Source of the DNA: Gari tellinella
Taxonomy: Eukaryota; Mollusca; Bivalvia; Cardiida; Psammobiidae
Reading direction: 5' to 3'
DNA: 64,000 bases
Assembly (NCBI GenBank): GCA_922989275.2
Contig: OV277864.1
Span: forward strand, 70,746,158-70,810,157
Of the stretch, positions 20,936-31,633 are shown piece by piece (within the stretch, counting starts at the first letter, position 1; each line of letters opens with the position of its first letter). The translations under genes and the position numbers were made by a program. The notes beneath the pieces were generated by a model. It was not told where the DNA came from and made no database searches. It worked only from the letters and a program-made list of their open reading frames with translations.

Positions 20936-22186
20936 AGCCAGGTTGACCTAATACTCTTAGATTTCTCCAAGGCTTTCGATATGGTCAACCATGAAAAATT
21001 ACTCTTTAAACTACACTACTATGGCATAAGAGGCCATACTCTTTCATGGATTAAAAGCTTTTTGGATAACAGGTCTCAGGCAGTAGTGGTAAATGGCTCT
21101 ACGTCTTCCACCATCCCAGTTCCATCAGGTGTCCCCCAGGGTTCTGTACTCGGCCCATTGCTGTTTCTAATATACATCAACGACCTCTCTGAATATGTTA
21201 GTCACTCAAAAATACGCCTTTTTCCTGATGACACAGCTATATATTTGACCTTCTCCATCTCTTCTCATTCTAAATTCCTACAAGAGGATCTCTGTCAACT
21301 CGAAAAGTGGGAGTCTGACTGGAATATGTTATTCAATCCATCGAAATGCCAGGTCATCCAAATTTCCAAAAGAAAGTCACCCATACCAACTCAGTATGAC
21401 ACCACACTTGAAACCGTACCATCAGCAAAATACCTTGGTATCTCAATCTCGCAAGATCTCACATGGAACTCCAACATCGACAACGTCACACGGAAAGCAA
21501 ACCAGACTCTATCATTTCTCAGACAAAACGTCAAAGTACACCCACAAACTCTAGAATCAACAGCATTTAAGACACCAGTCAGGCCCAGCTTGAGTACAGC
21601 GCTGCAGTTTGGTCACCGTACTCGGCTATCCTCATCGACCAGCTCGAGGCCGTACAAAGAAGAGCAGCTCGCTGGGCTATGCGTGACTATGGGCGCACAT
21701 CCAGCGTCACCAACATGCTGGGCTCCCTGGACTGGCGACGACTTGACTTACGACGTATTGACCAGAGACTGATCTTGTTCAAAAACATTCTCAATAATAA
21801 AGTTGCAATCCCATTACCAGATTATATAGTTCCCCCTCTTAGATCTTCTAGAAATTCTCATTCCCAAGCATTCCAGCAAATTTACTCCAAAACTGATTAT
21901 CAAAAGTTCTCATTCTTTCCCCGTACCATAGTCCACTGGAATGCTCTACCCCCTGATATTGTGACCTTACCCACCCCCGAGTTCAGTCTGAGTCTGGCTG
22001 TCAGCCAGATTGAACACATTTCACCATAAACAACCTGATCTGTTTTTAACTCTGTTTTAACATTTTTACTCATTCTCTCTTTTATGCTTTTATTTTCTCC
22101 TTACTACTTTTCTGACAGTTGACGCGCGTCAAATTTAGGTCCCCAGCAGGGGTTTGACTATTTGGAAGATAGATAGATAGATAGAA
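20936..22186 (+). pseudogene. LINE reverse transcriptase fragment (CR1/Jockey-like), frameshifted
   Basis: The fragment begins inside the RT at motif A (LILLDFSKAFDMV, about 20940) and runs through SGVPQGSVLGPLLFLIYINDL to the catalytic box. The box reads FPDD at 21221-21232 instead of the usual FADD. A single-base loss near 21590 shifts the frame. The C-terminal part then continues to 22029 with EYSAAVWSPYS, VQRRAARWAM and FFPRTIVHWNALPPD. The 3' end finishes in four GATA units at about 22165-22186, as CR1-like elements often do. The 5' half is missing. It is a dead copy related to the 48319 element. Confidence 0.85.
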
Positions 22187-22633
22187 GGCATCTTTGAGAA
22201 AAAATATCAATTTGGTGAACAATCTGAGTTTACTTCGTGACTTGTTTTCAGTGTTGAGTAGATCAGAGCTCCCCAGGGCTCCAGATAAGCCCGCGTACTC
22301 AGTGAAATACGCGAACGTTTCGACCGTGTACGCGTTAATTTCAAAATATTGAAGTACTGTGTACGCGAGAAATTCTCAGGGACGTGTGTATCAATTCAAA
22401 AGCCGAGTTTTTGTCATACCTAGATTTGAAATAGTTAACCCCGACATAGTCAAATTTTATTGATTTGCGGTCTCGTAGCTTCGTTTTATCGTATGGTAAT
22501 TTTTACTTGCGCACCGTTAGCAAAGGGAGGTTACTGCGCACTGGCATATACATCTATATCTTCATCGATATAATTACGGACGATAAAATCCAAGTTCTCC
22601 GAAAGGTGTTTTGGTTGAAATGTCAATCTTAGC

Positions 22634-22822
22634 ATGGAAGAATCTACATCTACATCGTACTTTGACGTAGTCAATCGTGTCAGAGAAACGATAGAAAGTT
22701 GGAAACAGTCGGTTGTCAGCTATCTGATTGAAAAGAAACTTACACCTAAAGAAACTTGTGGTAGTTTGTTGAACGATATAAATTCGAACGTTGTTTCATG
22801 GGTGGAGAAAAAACCCGCATAA
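22634..22822 (+). CDS. Small ORF of 62 codons inside the hAT-like element
   Basis: The ORF begins MEESTSTSYFDVVNRVRE and ends VSWVEKKPA. It is acidic to neutral, with no repeats, signal peptide or membrane segment. Its composition is balanced, unlike the surrounding AT-rich chance ORFs. I do not recognise it. It could be a captured host first exon, a remnant of the element's own protein, or chance. There is no clear splice donor at its end. Confidence 0.3.
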   Translation: MEESTSTSYFDVVNRVRETIESWKQSVVSYLIEKKLTPKETCGSLLNDINSNVVSWVEKKPA

Positions 22823-22854
22823 GCGGCTAAAATGTTAGATTCTTGAAAATCGTA

Positions 22855-23270
22855 ATTTACATACATCGTAACATGTATCTTCTACTTCTTCTTTATTACT
22901 CCCTACTGTCAATTTCTGACAATGACAGGGAGGTCGGGGACAGTGTAACAAAGGTAAAACATAATGAAAAACAATGCTGATAAGAGCTAAAAGATCAATT
23001 ATAAACAGAGGTTAAAAAAGTTTAAAAACAACTAATGCAGTTAGGGGTTGTGAGATCTGAGGCTTAGTGCTGTGTGGTAGTTTATTCCAAAGTCTGATGG
23101 TACGAGGAAAGAATGAGTTTGAGTGATACTGTTTCCTAGTAGAGAAATGTATGACTGACAAAGTTGATATTTCTGGATGGATGGAGATGTTTATGGTCTA
23201 CAACTATTAGGTTATTTAAAATTGTGTATAGCATTATTACTGAGGCATTATTTCTCCTTTCTTCTAAATT
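22855..23270 (-). pseudogene. LINE 3' fragment, minus strand
   Basis: On the minus strand a frame reads QYHSNSFFPRTIRLWNKLP, the typical C-terminal block of CR1/Jockey-type RTs. It is followed by a 3' UTR that ends in AATAAAGAAGAAG. The frame breaks just upstream of this block. The fragment lies wholly within the hAT-like element, so it inserted there or was captured. Confidence 0.65.
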
Positions 23271-23399
23271 TGGTTATTTGACCCGCGATATGCCGATGAA
23301 TTGAAAATCCATGTGTACTGATTAAAAAATCTGGGGACTGATTGTTTTCAAAATTGATCAGTACTGTACTGATTAGAAGAAAAATTATCTGGAGCCCTG

Positions 23400-23760
23400 C
23401 TCCCTATCTACTACGACACCCAATGGAGACAAACAGTATGTGCGTTGTTCGGAGAGAGTCGTAATAGGGAGGGAAATTGGTTTATATTTGCAAACAGCTT
23501 GAATCCAGATCAGACGCCGCGTAACGCGGATTGATCTGGATTCAAGATGTTTGTCACTCGTCATTTACTTTTTTCAAAATGTATAATTGTAACTTTAATA
23601 AAAACAGCAGACGACAACTTTAAGTAGACGATATTTTACAACTACTGCAGTTAAAGCGTTAGACATAATTGTCATTTTTAGGGAACTGCGGCAAGGGTCG
23701 TTGTAAGGAGAGGTTCGTTGTTGGGAGGGCCGTGTTGTAGGGAAGGAACGCTGTAGTATT
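23400..23760. mobile_element. Family D element
   Basis: It starts GCTCCCTATCTACTACGACA and ends GTTGTAGGGAAGGAACGCTG. The core at about 23490-23552 is missing part of its right arm tip (GCGGATTGATC). Confidence 0.6.
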
Positions 23761-25910
23761 TCGACCGTTTAAACTACACTAAACGTTTAACTATAGCATA
23801 AATCTCACTCCAGTGTGATGCGAGTGAATTTACATTAACTTGTTGAGAGAAAGTGTCTTACACAAGAGCCATAACTTTGGCATCAATATTTAGAGTTATT
23901 GCCCTTTGTCATATTCTCTTGTCCGGAGAAATACTCCACTTCTGCTGAGCTAATGAAATGTAATTCCACAAATGTATAGAAAGAGCTTGGTAAAAGATAT
24001 TTCACAGTGGCTTAACTCCGGCATCAATATTTTTTGGTGATTCCCTTTTGTCATATTTTATTGTCAGAAGAATAATTCATTTTCTGCTGAGCGACAGAGC
24101 TAGTTAAATGTAATTTCTTAGTGAAAAGAACAAGATGCGAGAAAGTGTCATTGATAAGGGCCATAACTCTGGTATCAATATTTTTGGAGTAATTCCCCTT
24201 TGTCATAGTTTCTTGTCTGCAAAATAACACCAGTTCATGATTCTATTCAATCGACGGTAAGGATGTCTTTATAAATTTATATCGACTGTATTTCTTTAAT
24301 GTCATATGCAAGGTAATGTTACAAACTTGCTTTTATCTTAATATTAATGTTTGCTTTATTTTTGCAATTACACCATTCGGTTGTAAGTCTCTTTAAAGAA
24401 TAAAGAATTAACAAGTTTTCTCCTCAGTACCATTATCCCGCATGTGCCTTATGCTTACGTATACTAAATTACCAACAACACCACTACCAACAACAACAAA
24501 AACTTTTATCTCAGATCATTATCATGACATATGAGAAAGGGAAATATGTGACAATATTAATATGAACTAATTCTTTTCTCCCATCCAAGGTCGGATATCG
24601 AATGACGTTTCAGAAAAGGACTGTGTTATTTAATATTGCTTACTCGATTCCGACCTGGATGGGCCAAAAGAGCTCCGTATTATTAAGGTGCACAAACAGC
24701 AAACGTATCACTAGTAAAAGGAGAATTTAATGCAAAATTCGGTAATGACATGAAATAAGGGATAAATTAGTAATCACTAAGAAAACTTGTTTACAGGGAG
24801 GAAAGTGTTTACATAATAATCATATTAGAGCAGTGGCTGCACATTAGACTGCTTCAAGTTATTAGTTAAGTGAAAATGATTTATTATTATTATTATTATT
24901 ACTATTTTTATTATTTATCAAGTAATTGCGTTCAGCGTACTATTTGTTAGACGATGTGAGACCAGGCATTTTCTGCGTTTAGCATCTACTGGAATGGTTG
25001 CACATCGTCTAGCAAATAATACGCATTAGACCTGCATTCAGTGCATTGGGCATTATTGTCACGTGCCGAGCGGTAGTACACGTCAAGTCTGGGGTCTGAT
25101 CTGGATCCAAATTGGTAGCGGGATTCAAGATCGCCCCCTTTCTTCTCTCTCTCTTTCTCTCAAATAAATATTAACTAAAATGGACTCTCTTTCGTGCGGC
25201 AAATAAAGTAAAAGTAAGGCTTAATCAAATTTTACGTGATGCTTTATTTATATCCTATTCAATAATAAAACCTCAAGTCACTAGACTTCTTCTATTTCTA
25301 AATAATTCTATTCTAAAAAATAAGGCAATAAGGTACCGAACCTTTGAAATTCTATTCTGAGAGTCCTCGCTTCGTCTGCAAGCGAGCTATTTATGCAGAA
25401 AGCACGGTCACGTGGTGTGCACCAAATTTCGGATGCGCGCACCAGAATCTTGGTGCGATTTTACATTAATCTGTTGCACATAAATCGCACCAAAGTGTGC
25501 ACTCCTTATATGGTATGCACACCAAAGTGTGCACTCCTTAGGCCTATATGGTGTGCAAAGACGCTGACACTGCACGGACCTAAAAATAACTGAAACAGCA
25601 CCAAATTCCCTTTCTAAAAATACAAGAATGTTATAAACATGAGGGGAAATATATTTAAAAGGGACACTCATTGTTAAAATATGGAATAAATTACTTTTCA
25701 AAGAGCTTTTGTAGGTTGAAGTCTTGCCGCTACTGTACTATGTACATGTAACCAAGACTAACAACCCACAATGCATCACTTCAGTATAAACAAAGATGGT
25801 CTCCAACTTCCAAGCAGTTCCTCCTCACAATTATGAACCATAACAAATACATGCCGAATAAAAGATGCTGCGGGAGCTAACACGATCTAGAGGTAGATAC
25901 TATCGTAAAT
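23761..25910. other. No supported gene; several small hairpins and a worn promoter-unit copy
   Basis: A direct repeat of about 130 bp (GGCATCAATATTTTTGG...) recurs near 23878, 24010 and 24170. The block at 24300-24470 (GCAATTACACCATTCGGTTG) matches the upstream part of the first-exon units but has no exon. Hairpins lie at 24584-24663 and 24937-25022, a (TTA)n tract at 24880-24915, and short GCACCAAAGTGTGCACTCC repeats at about 25485-25535. Confidence 0.45.
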
Positions 25911-25914
25911 AATA

Positions 25915-26000
25915 CAATTCGAGGGCTTGGTGCAAAACTATTGTAACTCCTTCACAATTGTGAAGGAGTTACAATAGTTTTGCACCAAGCCCTCGAATTG
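25915..26000. repeat. Perfect 86-bp palindrome without spacer
   Basis: The sequence reads identically on both strands, centred on CACAATTGTG at 25957/25958. Confidence 0.95.
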
Positions 26001-26695
26001 TGAATTATAATTATGAAATGACACTTGAAATAAGGCAGCCACAATAGCACATATGCTGACGTTATAAATATGAATGCTGACTAACAAAAAACCTGTTGTC
26101 AACCTAAAACCAGAACCTTACATTATTACTGCAATTACAATGTCGTTCGGCCAATTTCGTAAACATTGGAGGAATTAAACCATTTTGTCAGTGTAACATG
26201 TCGAGCAATGATAAGATGTTATTGATTCATTATTTCTACTAAACGCATGTTTCAACCTTGTACATAAAGCCAGTCTAAAGCATTTCTTACCTGACTGTCT
26301 ACTTTAAGGTATATGAATTGTACAAAGCGACGTTCAAAAGCAAATAACTACCCGCCTTAGGTCGGAGTAGAAAAAAGGCGATGGGAAAAACTAAGATTCC
26401 GTGATTTTACTGATGATTTGTTTTTCATATCGATCATATTTCTTGAATGCCATATGTTCGATAATGCCACACATTTGCTTTTATTTGAGTATTTGCTTTT
26501 ATTTTTGCTATTACACCATTCAGATGTCAGTCCTTTTTAAAGGATAAAGAATTAACTAATTTTCATCTCAGTATCACGCATGTACCTTAGATCTGCGTTG
26601 GAACATACACTGCGACGCGGTTCGGCCAACTTCGTAAACTTCCGAATAATTGCGGAAATTGTTGCATTCGAATAGTTTCGGGAGTTTCTCTATTA

Positions 26696-26703
26696 TGACG
26701 TCA
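26696..26703 (+). promoter_or_regulatory. CRE-like site, copy 2
   Basis: TGACGTCA followed by CTTCC, 100 bp before the ATG at 26796. Confidence 0.55.
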
Positions 26704-26795
26704 CTTCCTTAACACTGCCTTAGTAACGCTTAATTCAAAGTTGCAGCAGCTGTGTCTTTTAAAGCTCTCGAATTACTTTAGTTTTCAACCGTAAA

Positions 26796-26842
26796 ATGGA
26801 CAGGCATTCGATTAAAAACCCATCAGGCATGTTCGTGAAAAG
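26796..26842 (+). CDS. First coding exon copy 2
   Basis: It encodes MDRHSIKNPSGMFVK plus two bases and ends AAAAG before GTAATCG. The reading phase, the length and the SGMFVK ending agree with the copies at 28531 and 31587. The start context is AAAATGG. Joined to the 38065 exon it would give a 187-residue protein. The open frame and donor are preserved, which argues against a neutral relic, but use is unproven. Confidence 0.55.
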
Positions 26843-27085
26843 GTAATCGATATATTTGAAAGATGATGTTTACTTTAAATGTTTCAGGGGCGATAAAAAA
26901 TTAGATTTACTTTTATAGTTACCAAATCGCGTGGGTGGGGTAACTTATAACTGTAGTTATTAGCTTGTTCAATATCGGTAGTTAAAGACATTTTCATTAG
27001 TTGAAGCGGACATAGATGTAAATAGGTATTAGATTGAGTCATTACCCCAGCATGTTTCTTGTAATAGATCTATAAAAAATTGTAA

Positions 27086-27550
27086 AAATGTAACATGGTG
27101 AGAAAAATATGCAGCCAGACCGGGGCTCGAACCCTGGACCCCTTGCTTAAAGGACAAGTGTTCTACCGACTGAACATCCGGGCCGCTTACCGATTACACA
27201 AATCTCTCGCCGTTTAATCATAACTACTCAACCCGGATACAGAGGGGGGGGGGGGGGGGGGGGGGTGTGTAGCCGGGTTGAGAGTCTACACAAGAATTCG
27301 TCCCGAAAAAAACTTACTAAAGAACACTCCTGGATTTCTTTTTATTATATTTGTACACTCTGCGAGTTACATATTATCCCACGGGTTATTTACGTTGGGC
27401 GCCAAATGTAACATGGTGAGAATAATATGCCGCAAGACCGGGGCTCGAACTCAGGACCCCTTGCTTACAGGACAAGTGTTCTACCGAATGAACCACCGGA
27501 CCGCTTACACAAATCTCTCACCATTTAATCATAAACTCAGCCCGGCTACA
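27086..27550 (-). repeat. Pair of tRNA-like SINE units in direct repeat, with poly-G
   Basis: Two units of about 150 bp (27086-27243 and 27405-27550) start TGTAACATGGTGAG. On the minus strand each contains a box-A-like TCAGTCGG/TCATTCGG stretch and a box B (GGTTCGAGCCC in the first, AGTTCGAGCCC in the second). A run of about 24 G follows the first. This could be a SINE dimer or short terminal repeats of a larger element. Confidence 0.55.
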
Positions 27551-27654
27551 AAAAGCTAACTGAAAATGTATGAGTAGGATCATATTGTGCACGGGCTTGG
27601 GGCCGGCAATAAGTTAGTAGAAATTATTGTGTACCACTCCAGTAACGTGCATTT

Positions 27655-27700
27655 GCCCCCTCCCCCTCCCTCTCTCCCTCTCTCTCTTTCTCTCTCAAAT
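27655..27700. repeat. Pyrimidine (CCCTCTCT)n tract
   Basis: About 45 bp of C/T-only sequence. Confidence 0.85.
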
Positions 27701-28039
27701 AGCTTGGATACCCATTTCAATATTTCTGAAGGCAACATACCTAACTCACAAAAAATATATTTTAATCTTTAGAAATTGTTTGCGTTTCGATTGAATTTTA
27801 ACGGGAAAGAATAGCGTCTTTTCCATTGTATGTGTTCTATGCAATACTTTTACTCTTCATTTCGCCAACACACTAAAGATTATCGTTGGACAAAATAAGT
27901 TTTTTTTTCCTTCGTTAAAAGGGCGATACTGAAAACACTGCTATGTATAGATGTCATGCGCCTACATAAATAAGTAAATATTACTTAAAGAATGAGATTT
28001 ATGTTAAAATACATTGAAAAGAACAACAATATTCTGAGT

Positions 28040-28165
28040 TTGGTGGAGCTCGAACCCGTGCGAAGTAGGTGATGATCATAGATATCTTAAAGTCTCTTAA
28101 GATATCTATGGTGATGATCAAGATACGCGGTAAAACCGTAACAGCGCTCGCCGCTTGATCCACTT
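28040..28165 (-). repeat. tRNA-like repeat with an inserted hairpin
   Basis: On the minus strand, GTGGATCAAGCGGCGAGCGC resembles a tRNA 5' half, and GGGTTCGAGCTCCACC is a box B with acceptor arm. A hairpin (ATAGATATCTTAA...TTAAGATATCTAT) lies in the anticodon/variable region. It is a tRNA pseudogene or SINE head. Confidence 0.5.
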
Positions 28166-28432
28166 CGACTATTTTATCGTATATTAATTTAATATAGCGA
28201 AGGGCTTCAAAATTACTTTTATTTGAGTGTTTCCATTTCTTTTTTGCTCTTACACTATTCGGTTTTCAGTGTTTGAATGAATAAAGAATTAACCGATTTT
28301 CATCTCAGTATCACGCATGTACCTTAGATCTTCATTGGTACATAAACGGCACCGTCGTTCGGCCAACTTCGTAAACTTCCGAGTAATTACGGAAATGTTT
28401 GCATTCGGATACTTTCGGATATTTCTGTCCTA

Positions 28433-28440
28433 TGACGTCA
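28433..28440 (+). promoter_or_regulatory. CRE-like site, copy 3
   Basis: TGACGTCA, 98 bp before the ATG at 28531. Confidence 0.55.
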
Positions 28441-28530
28441 CTTCCTTAACACTGTCTTAGTAACGCTTAATTCAAAGCTACAGCAGCTGTGTTTTAAAGC
28501 TCTCGAATTATTATAACTTTCAACCCTAAA

Positions 28531-28577
28531 ATGGACAGGTATTCAATAACAAATACATCAGGAATGTTCGTGAAAAG
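28531..28577 (+). CDS. First coding exon copy 3
   Basis: It encodes MDRYSITNTSGMFVK plus two bases, donor AAAAG|GTAATCG. It shares all exon features with copies 2 and 4. The preceding CCCTAAA differs slightly from the CCGTAAA of those copies. Confidence 0.6.
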
Positions 28578-28851
28578 GTAATCGATATATTTGAAAGATG
28601 GTTTGTACTTTAAATGTTTCACGGGCGGTAAAAAATCAAATATAATTTGCTTGTCCCTTGAATGGAGTGGGCGGGGTAACCAATAACTGTAGTTATTAGC
28701 TTGCTCAATGTCGGTATTAAAAGATATTTTTATTGATTGAAGCGTACATGTATGAGACACAAATGTTTAGTGGCATTAGATTTACTGATTACTTAGTCGT
28801 TACCCTGTCGCCTTTGGTTTGAACAGTTTCTATGATATATTTGTATTACTA

Positions 28852-29114
28852 CAGGGCTGCCATTTCTCCGGATTTTTCCTAAATCTTCGGATTTTTTTCT
28901 AGATCACGGTAGCTTAAAGCAGACTGAAAGTAAAGCATAATGCCCCCTAAGGCCCATTCTGCTTTACTTGCAGCCTGCTTTAAGTAGATCTAGTCACGTG
29001 TCAACAAAACTAGAAACAGGCTATGGGGTAAAGGTGTACGATTCGTAAATTCGCACTTGAAAAATGCAAATTTGGAAATCTTAGGATTTTTCATGTCAAC
29101 TTATGGCAGTCCTG
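28852..29114. mobile_element. CAGGG-ended composite with family C core, second copy
   Basis: CAGGGCTGCCATTTCTCCGG at the left and TTATGGCAGTCCTG at the right. TTACTA on both sides is the likely target duplication. The internal core II hairpin and the attached one-sided family C flank match 6945-7199 along the whole length. Confidence 0.75.
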
Positions 29115-29451
29115 TTACTAATATAAGTGTTAAAACTCTGACATTCAAATGCTATTTTAGTGCCATAAGACTAAGAGCAAAGTCAATGCCTAACTGGTTA
29201 TGTGGCAATTGAAGTTTGACTGATATTAGGCTATAAAACTGTAGTTTACTTTAAAACCCCGAATTTATTTGCAAACAGTTTTGGATTCTTATTAGGCAAT
29301 GCGGGATTCAAACTGTTAAAGAGGCTCGCAACCGGATTTAGCATTAAAAATAGTAATTTGTAAATATATGTCAAATGCTTATATAAATGGGTAAGATTTA
29401 GTTTAGGATAATAAATTCTGTTAAAAAATCCATTTCAAAAAAAAAGAAAAG

Positions 29452-29560
29452 AAGAAGCCCTGGTGGGATTCGAACCCGTGACCCTCCATGTGGAGAGAAA
29501 CGTGAAACAAATGAGGAAGCTCCTATACTACCTCGGCTACCAGCGCTCTCTATATCTATA
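29452..29560 (-). repeat. tRNA-like sequence
   Basis: On the minus strand, AGCGCTGGTAGCCGAGG resembles acceptor and box A, and GGGTTCGAATCCCACC gives box B plus the 3' arm. The two acceptor strands pair with one mismatch. The long middle suggests a SINE head or pseudogene more than a working tRNA. Confidence 0.45.
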
Positions 29561-29739
29561 GTAGCGAATTAACGTACTTACCAAGTAGCGATCGATAGTA
29601 CTTTTATTACTTTATTCGTCTCGGGTTTATGTCTGAGCCCGTGTAAAGAAGCAACAACAACAACTATACCGTTAGCTAACGCTATAGAAAAACGATGGAA
29701 AATATCTTAAAAAACTAAGATTCGGTGCCAATTCTTGAG

Positions 29740-30250
29740 ACTTTTTTTGGACTGATCATATTTTTTTAATGTCAGAAGCCAAATAATGTCACAAATTTGC
29801 TTTTATTTTGAGTATTTTATTTTATTTTGACAAGTACTGCATCCGGTTGCGAGTCCCTTTAACTGCCATACGCGGAGTACATTGATAGTTTTATTTGCAA
29901 ACATGTTCTATCCTAATCAAACGCCACGTATCCAAAGTAAAGCGCACAATGTATGCTGCACAAATGTTTAATTACATTAGATTTACTCATTAGTCGTTAC
30001 CCTGTAGGCTTTTTCTAGAATATATTTGTAATAGAGCATCAAAGTTAAACATTATTCAAATGCTATTTTAGTGCCATAACTGATAAGACTAAGAGTAAAG
30101 TCAATACCTAACTGGTTATGAGGAAATTGAAGTTTGACTGGTTTTAGGCTGTTAGTTACACTGTAATTTACTTTAAAACCTTCACTTCCTGACCCTTAAT
30201 TTTGGATTCTGATCGGGTAGTGCGGCGTCTGATCAGGATTTAAACTGTTA
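29740..30250 (+). repeat. First-exon unit lacking the exon
   Basis: The upstream block (CTTTTATTTTGAGTATT) and the downstream block (TTACTCATTAGTCGTTACCC...CTAACTGGTTATG) are present. The CRE and the 47-bp exon between them are absent, so an internal deletion is likely. A worn core I lies at about 30197. Confidence 0.55.
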
Positions 30251-30732
30251 ACTGCCATACGCGGCTTATAGTTTTATTTGCAAACAGTTTCTATCCTAAT
30301 CACTGTAATCAGCATCCGCGTATCCAAACTGTTTGAACACCAATTCAATATTTCTAAAGTCAAAATACGAAATGTTTAAATTTAAGAAATAAGAGCAGAC
30401 GACAATGATTTATTCGATGACAGCATGAAATTGGAGGCATTACACCATTTTGTCAGTGTAACATGTCGGGCAATGATAAAATGTTTTATTAGTAGATGGG
30501 AAAACGTTAAGAACTAAGATTCCGTAATTTTACTGATGATTTGTTTTTCATATCGATCATATTTCTTGAATGCCATATGTTTGATAATGCCACACATTTG
30601 CTTTTATTTGAGTATTTGCTTTTATTTTTGCAACTACACCATTCAGATGTCAGTCCTTTTTAAAGAATAATGAATTTACTAAGTTTCATCTCAGTATCAC
30701 GCATGTATCTAAGATCTGCGTTGGCACTAATG

Positions 30733-31399
30733 CCCCGGTCACACAGACGGTCGGGCTTAAATCGGTACCCAATCGGTCGAATTATTTGCTGTTTTGATCG
30801 GTTGTCATAAGTGATTTAATTTCAGGCTTTCTGTGTGACCGGGTATCGGTTATAAATAATTGTTCAATCGGTGAAACGCCATCCCGCCTCCGATTGGCAA
30901 CTCATGAACTCCTATGGGCCACCGATTAAAAGCGCCCAACAACCTATCAATAATCGACGAATACCGATAAAACACCGATGAAATGCTCGCGGCAACCGAT
31001 TGATCACCAACTGATCACCGATTGAACTGCCATTAACAACCGATGAAAACCGACGAGATCCTGCGTTTTAATTCTCATCTTTTTTCATCGGTGGTAAGTA
31101 TCAGTTCATCGGTGCTTTATCGGTGCTTTATCGGTGACTCGTCGGTGATATCGGTAGAAGACAGGTTGTCAATCGGTTATTTGTAAAATATTTTCACCGA
31201 TCGAGAATTTTAAGCACGTTTAAAAATCCCAATCGGTGATTCTTCGCCGACGAAACTCATCTTTCCCCAATAGCGATTGATAGGTGGAAAACAGGTGGCC
31301 AATAGGTGATGTCGGTAGTAAATAGCTTGTCATCGGTCCCCTCCCTAGTTTGGCGGAAAAAAACCCCGATCTATCACCGATGGCTCTGTGTGACCGGGG
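30733..31399. mobile_element. DNA transposon with exact 15-bp ends and dense ATCGGT repeats
   Basis: CCCCGGTCACACAGA and TCTGTGTGACCGGGG are exact inverted ends of a 667-bp element. The left half is packed with ACCGAT and the right half with ATCGGT(G), dozens in all, so the halves are loosely inverted. It has no ORF of note. The other first-exon units lack it, so insertion followed duplication. Confidence 0.8.
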
Positions 31400-31490
31400 T
31401 GTAAACTGCAACGTGGTTCGGCCAACTTCGTAAAGTTCCGTATTATTGCGGAAGTTGCTGCATTCGGATAGTTTCGGGGTTTCTGTCCTA

Positions 31491-31498
31491 TGACGTCA
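31491..31498 (+). promoter_or_regulatory. CRE-like site, copy 4
   Basis: TGACGTCA, 96 bp before the ATG at 31587. Confidence 0.55.
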
Positions 31499-31586
31499 CT
31501 TCCTTAACACTGCCTTAGTAACGCTTCAAAGTTGCAGCAGCTGTGTGTTTTAAAGCTCTCCGATTATTATAACTTTCAACCGTAAA

Positions 31587-31633
31587 ATGGACAGGTATTC
31601 AATAACAAACTCATCAGACATGTTCGTGAAAAG
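31587..31633 (+). CDS. First coding exon copy 4
   Basis: It encodes MDRYSITNSSDMFVK plus two bases, donor AAAAG|GTAATCA. It is the closest intact first exon to the 38065 exon (about 6.4 kb). Differences from copy 3 are few and none breaks the frame. Confidence 0.6.

Larger units (their letters stand above)
22274..23399. mobile_element. hAT-like element (CAGGGCTCCAGATAA ends)
   Basis: CAGGGCTCCAGATAA and TTATCTGGAGCCCTG are exact inverted ends. GCTCCC lies beside both and is the probable target duplication, within a family D end. A 177-bp relative is at 33064. The interior holds a small ORF (22634) and a minus-strand LINE fragment. Confidence 0.7.
26140..27010 (+). repeat. First-exon unit, copy 2
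   Basis: It comprises an upstream block (TTTTGCTATTACACCATTCAG), a TTCGGCCAACTTCGTAAACT block, a CRE, a CAGCAGCTG E-box, the 47-bp exon and a conserved intron start (GTAATCGATATATTTGAAAG). It matches the units at 28200, 30432 and 34375. A shorter copy of its first 100 bp lies at 26141. Confidence 0.75.
28200..29330 (+). repeat. First-exon unit, copy 3
   Basis: The full unit extends through the intron block GTAACCAATAACTGTAGTTA and a downstream block GCCTAACTGGTTATG...TTAGGCT. The CAGGG-ended composite element (28852) has inserted into it. Confidence 0.75.

Noticed and set aside
27086..27550. Functional tRNA genes (also 28040, 29452 and 43785)
   Set aside because: Box B motifs are good, but the acceptor stems or anticodon arms are incomplete or interrupted and copies occur in repeats. 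SINE heads or pseudogenes are more likely.
27086..27550. Tiny LTR retrotransposon (TG-starting direct repeats)
   Set aside because: There is no primer binding site, polypurine tract or flanking duplication that I can identify, and the tRNA-like content favours a SINE pair.
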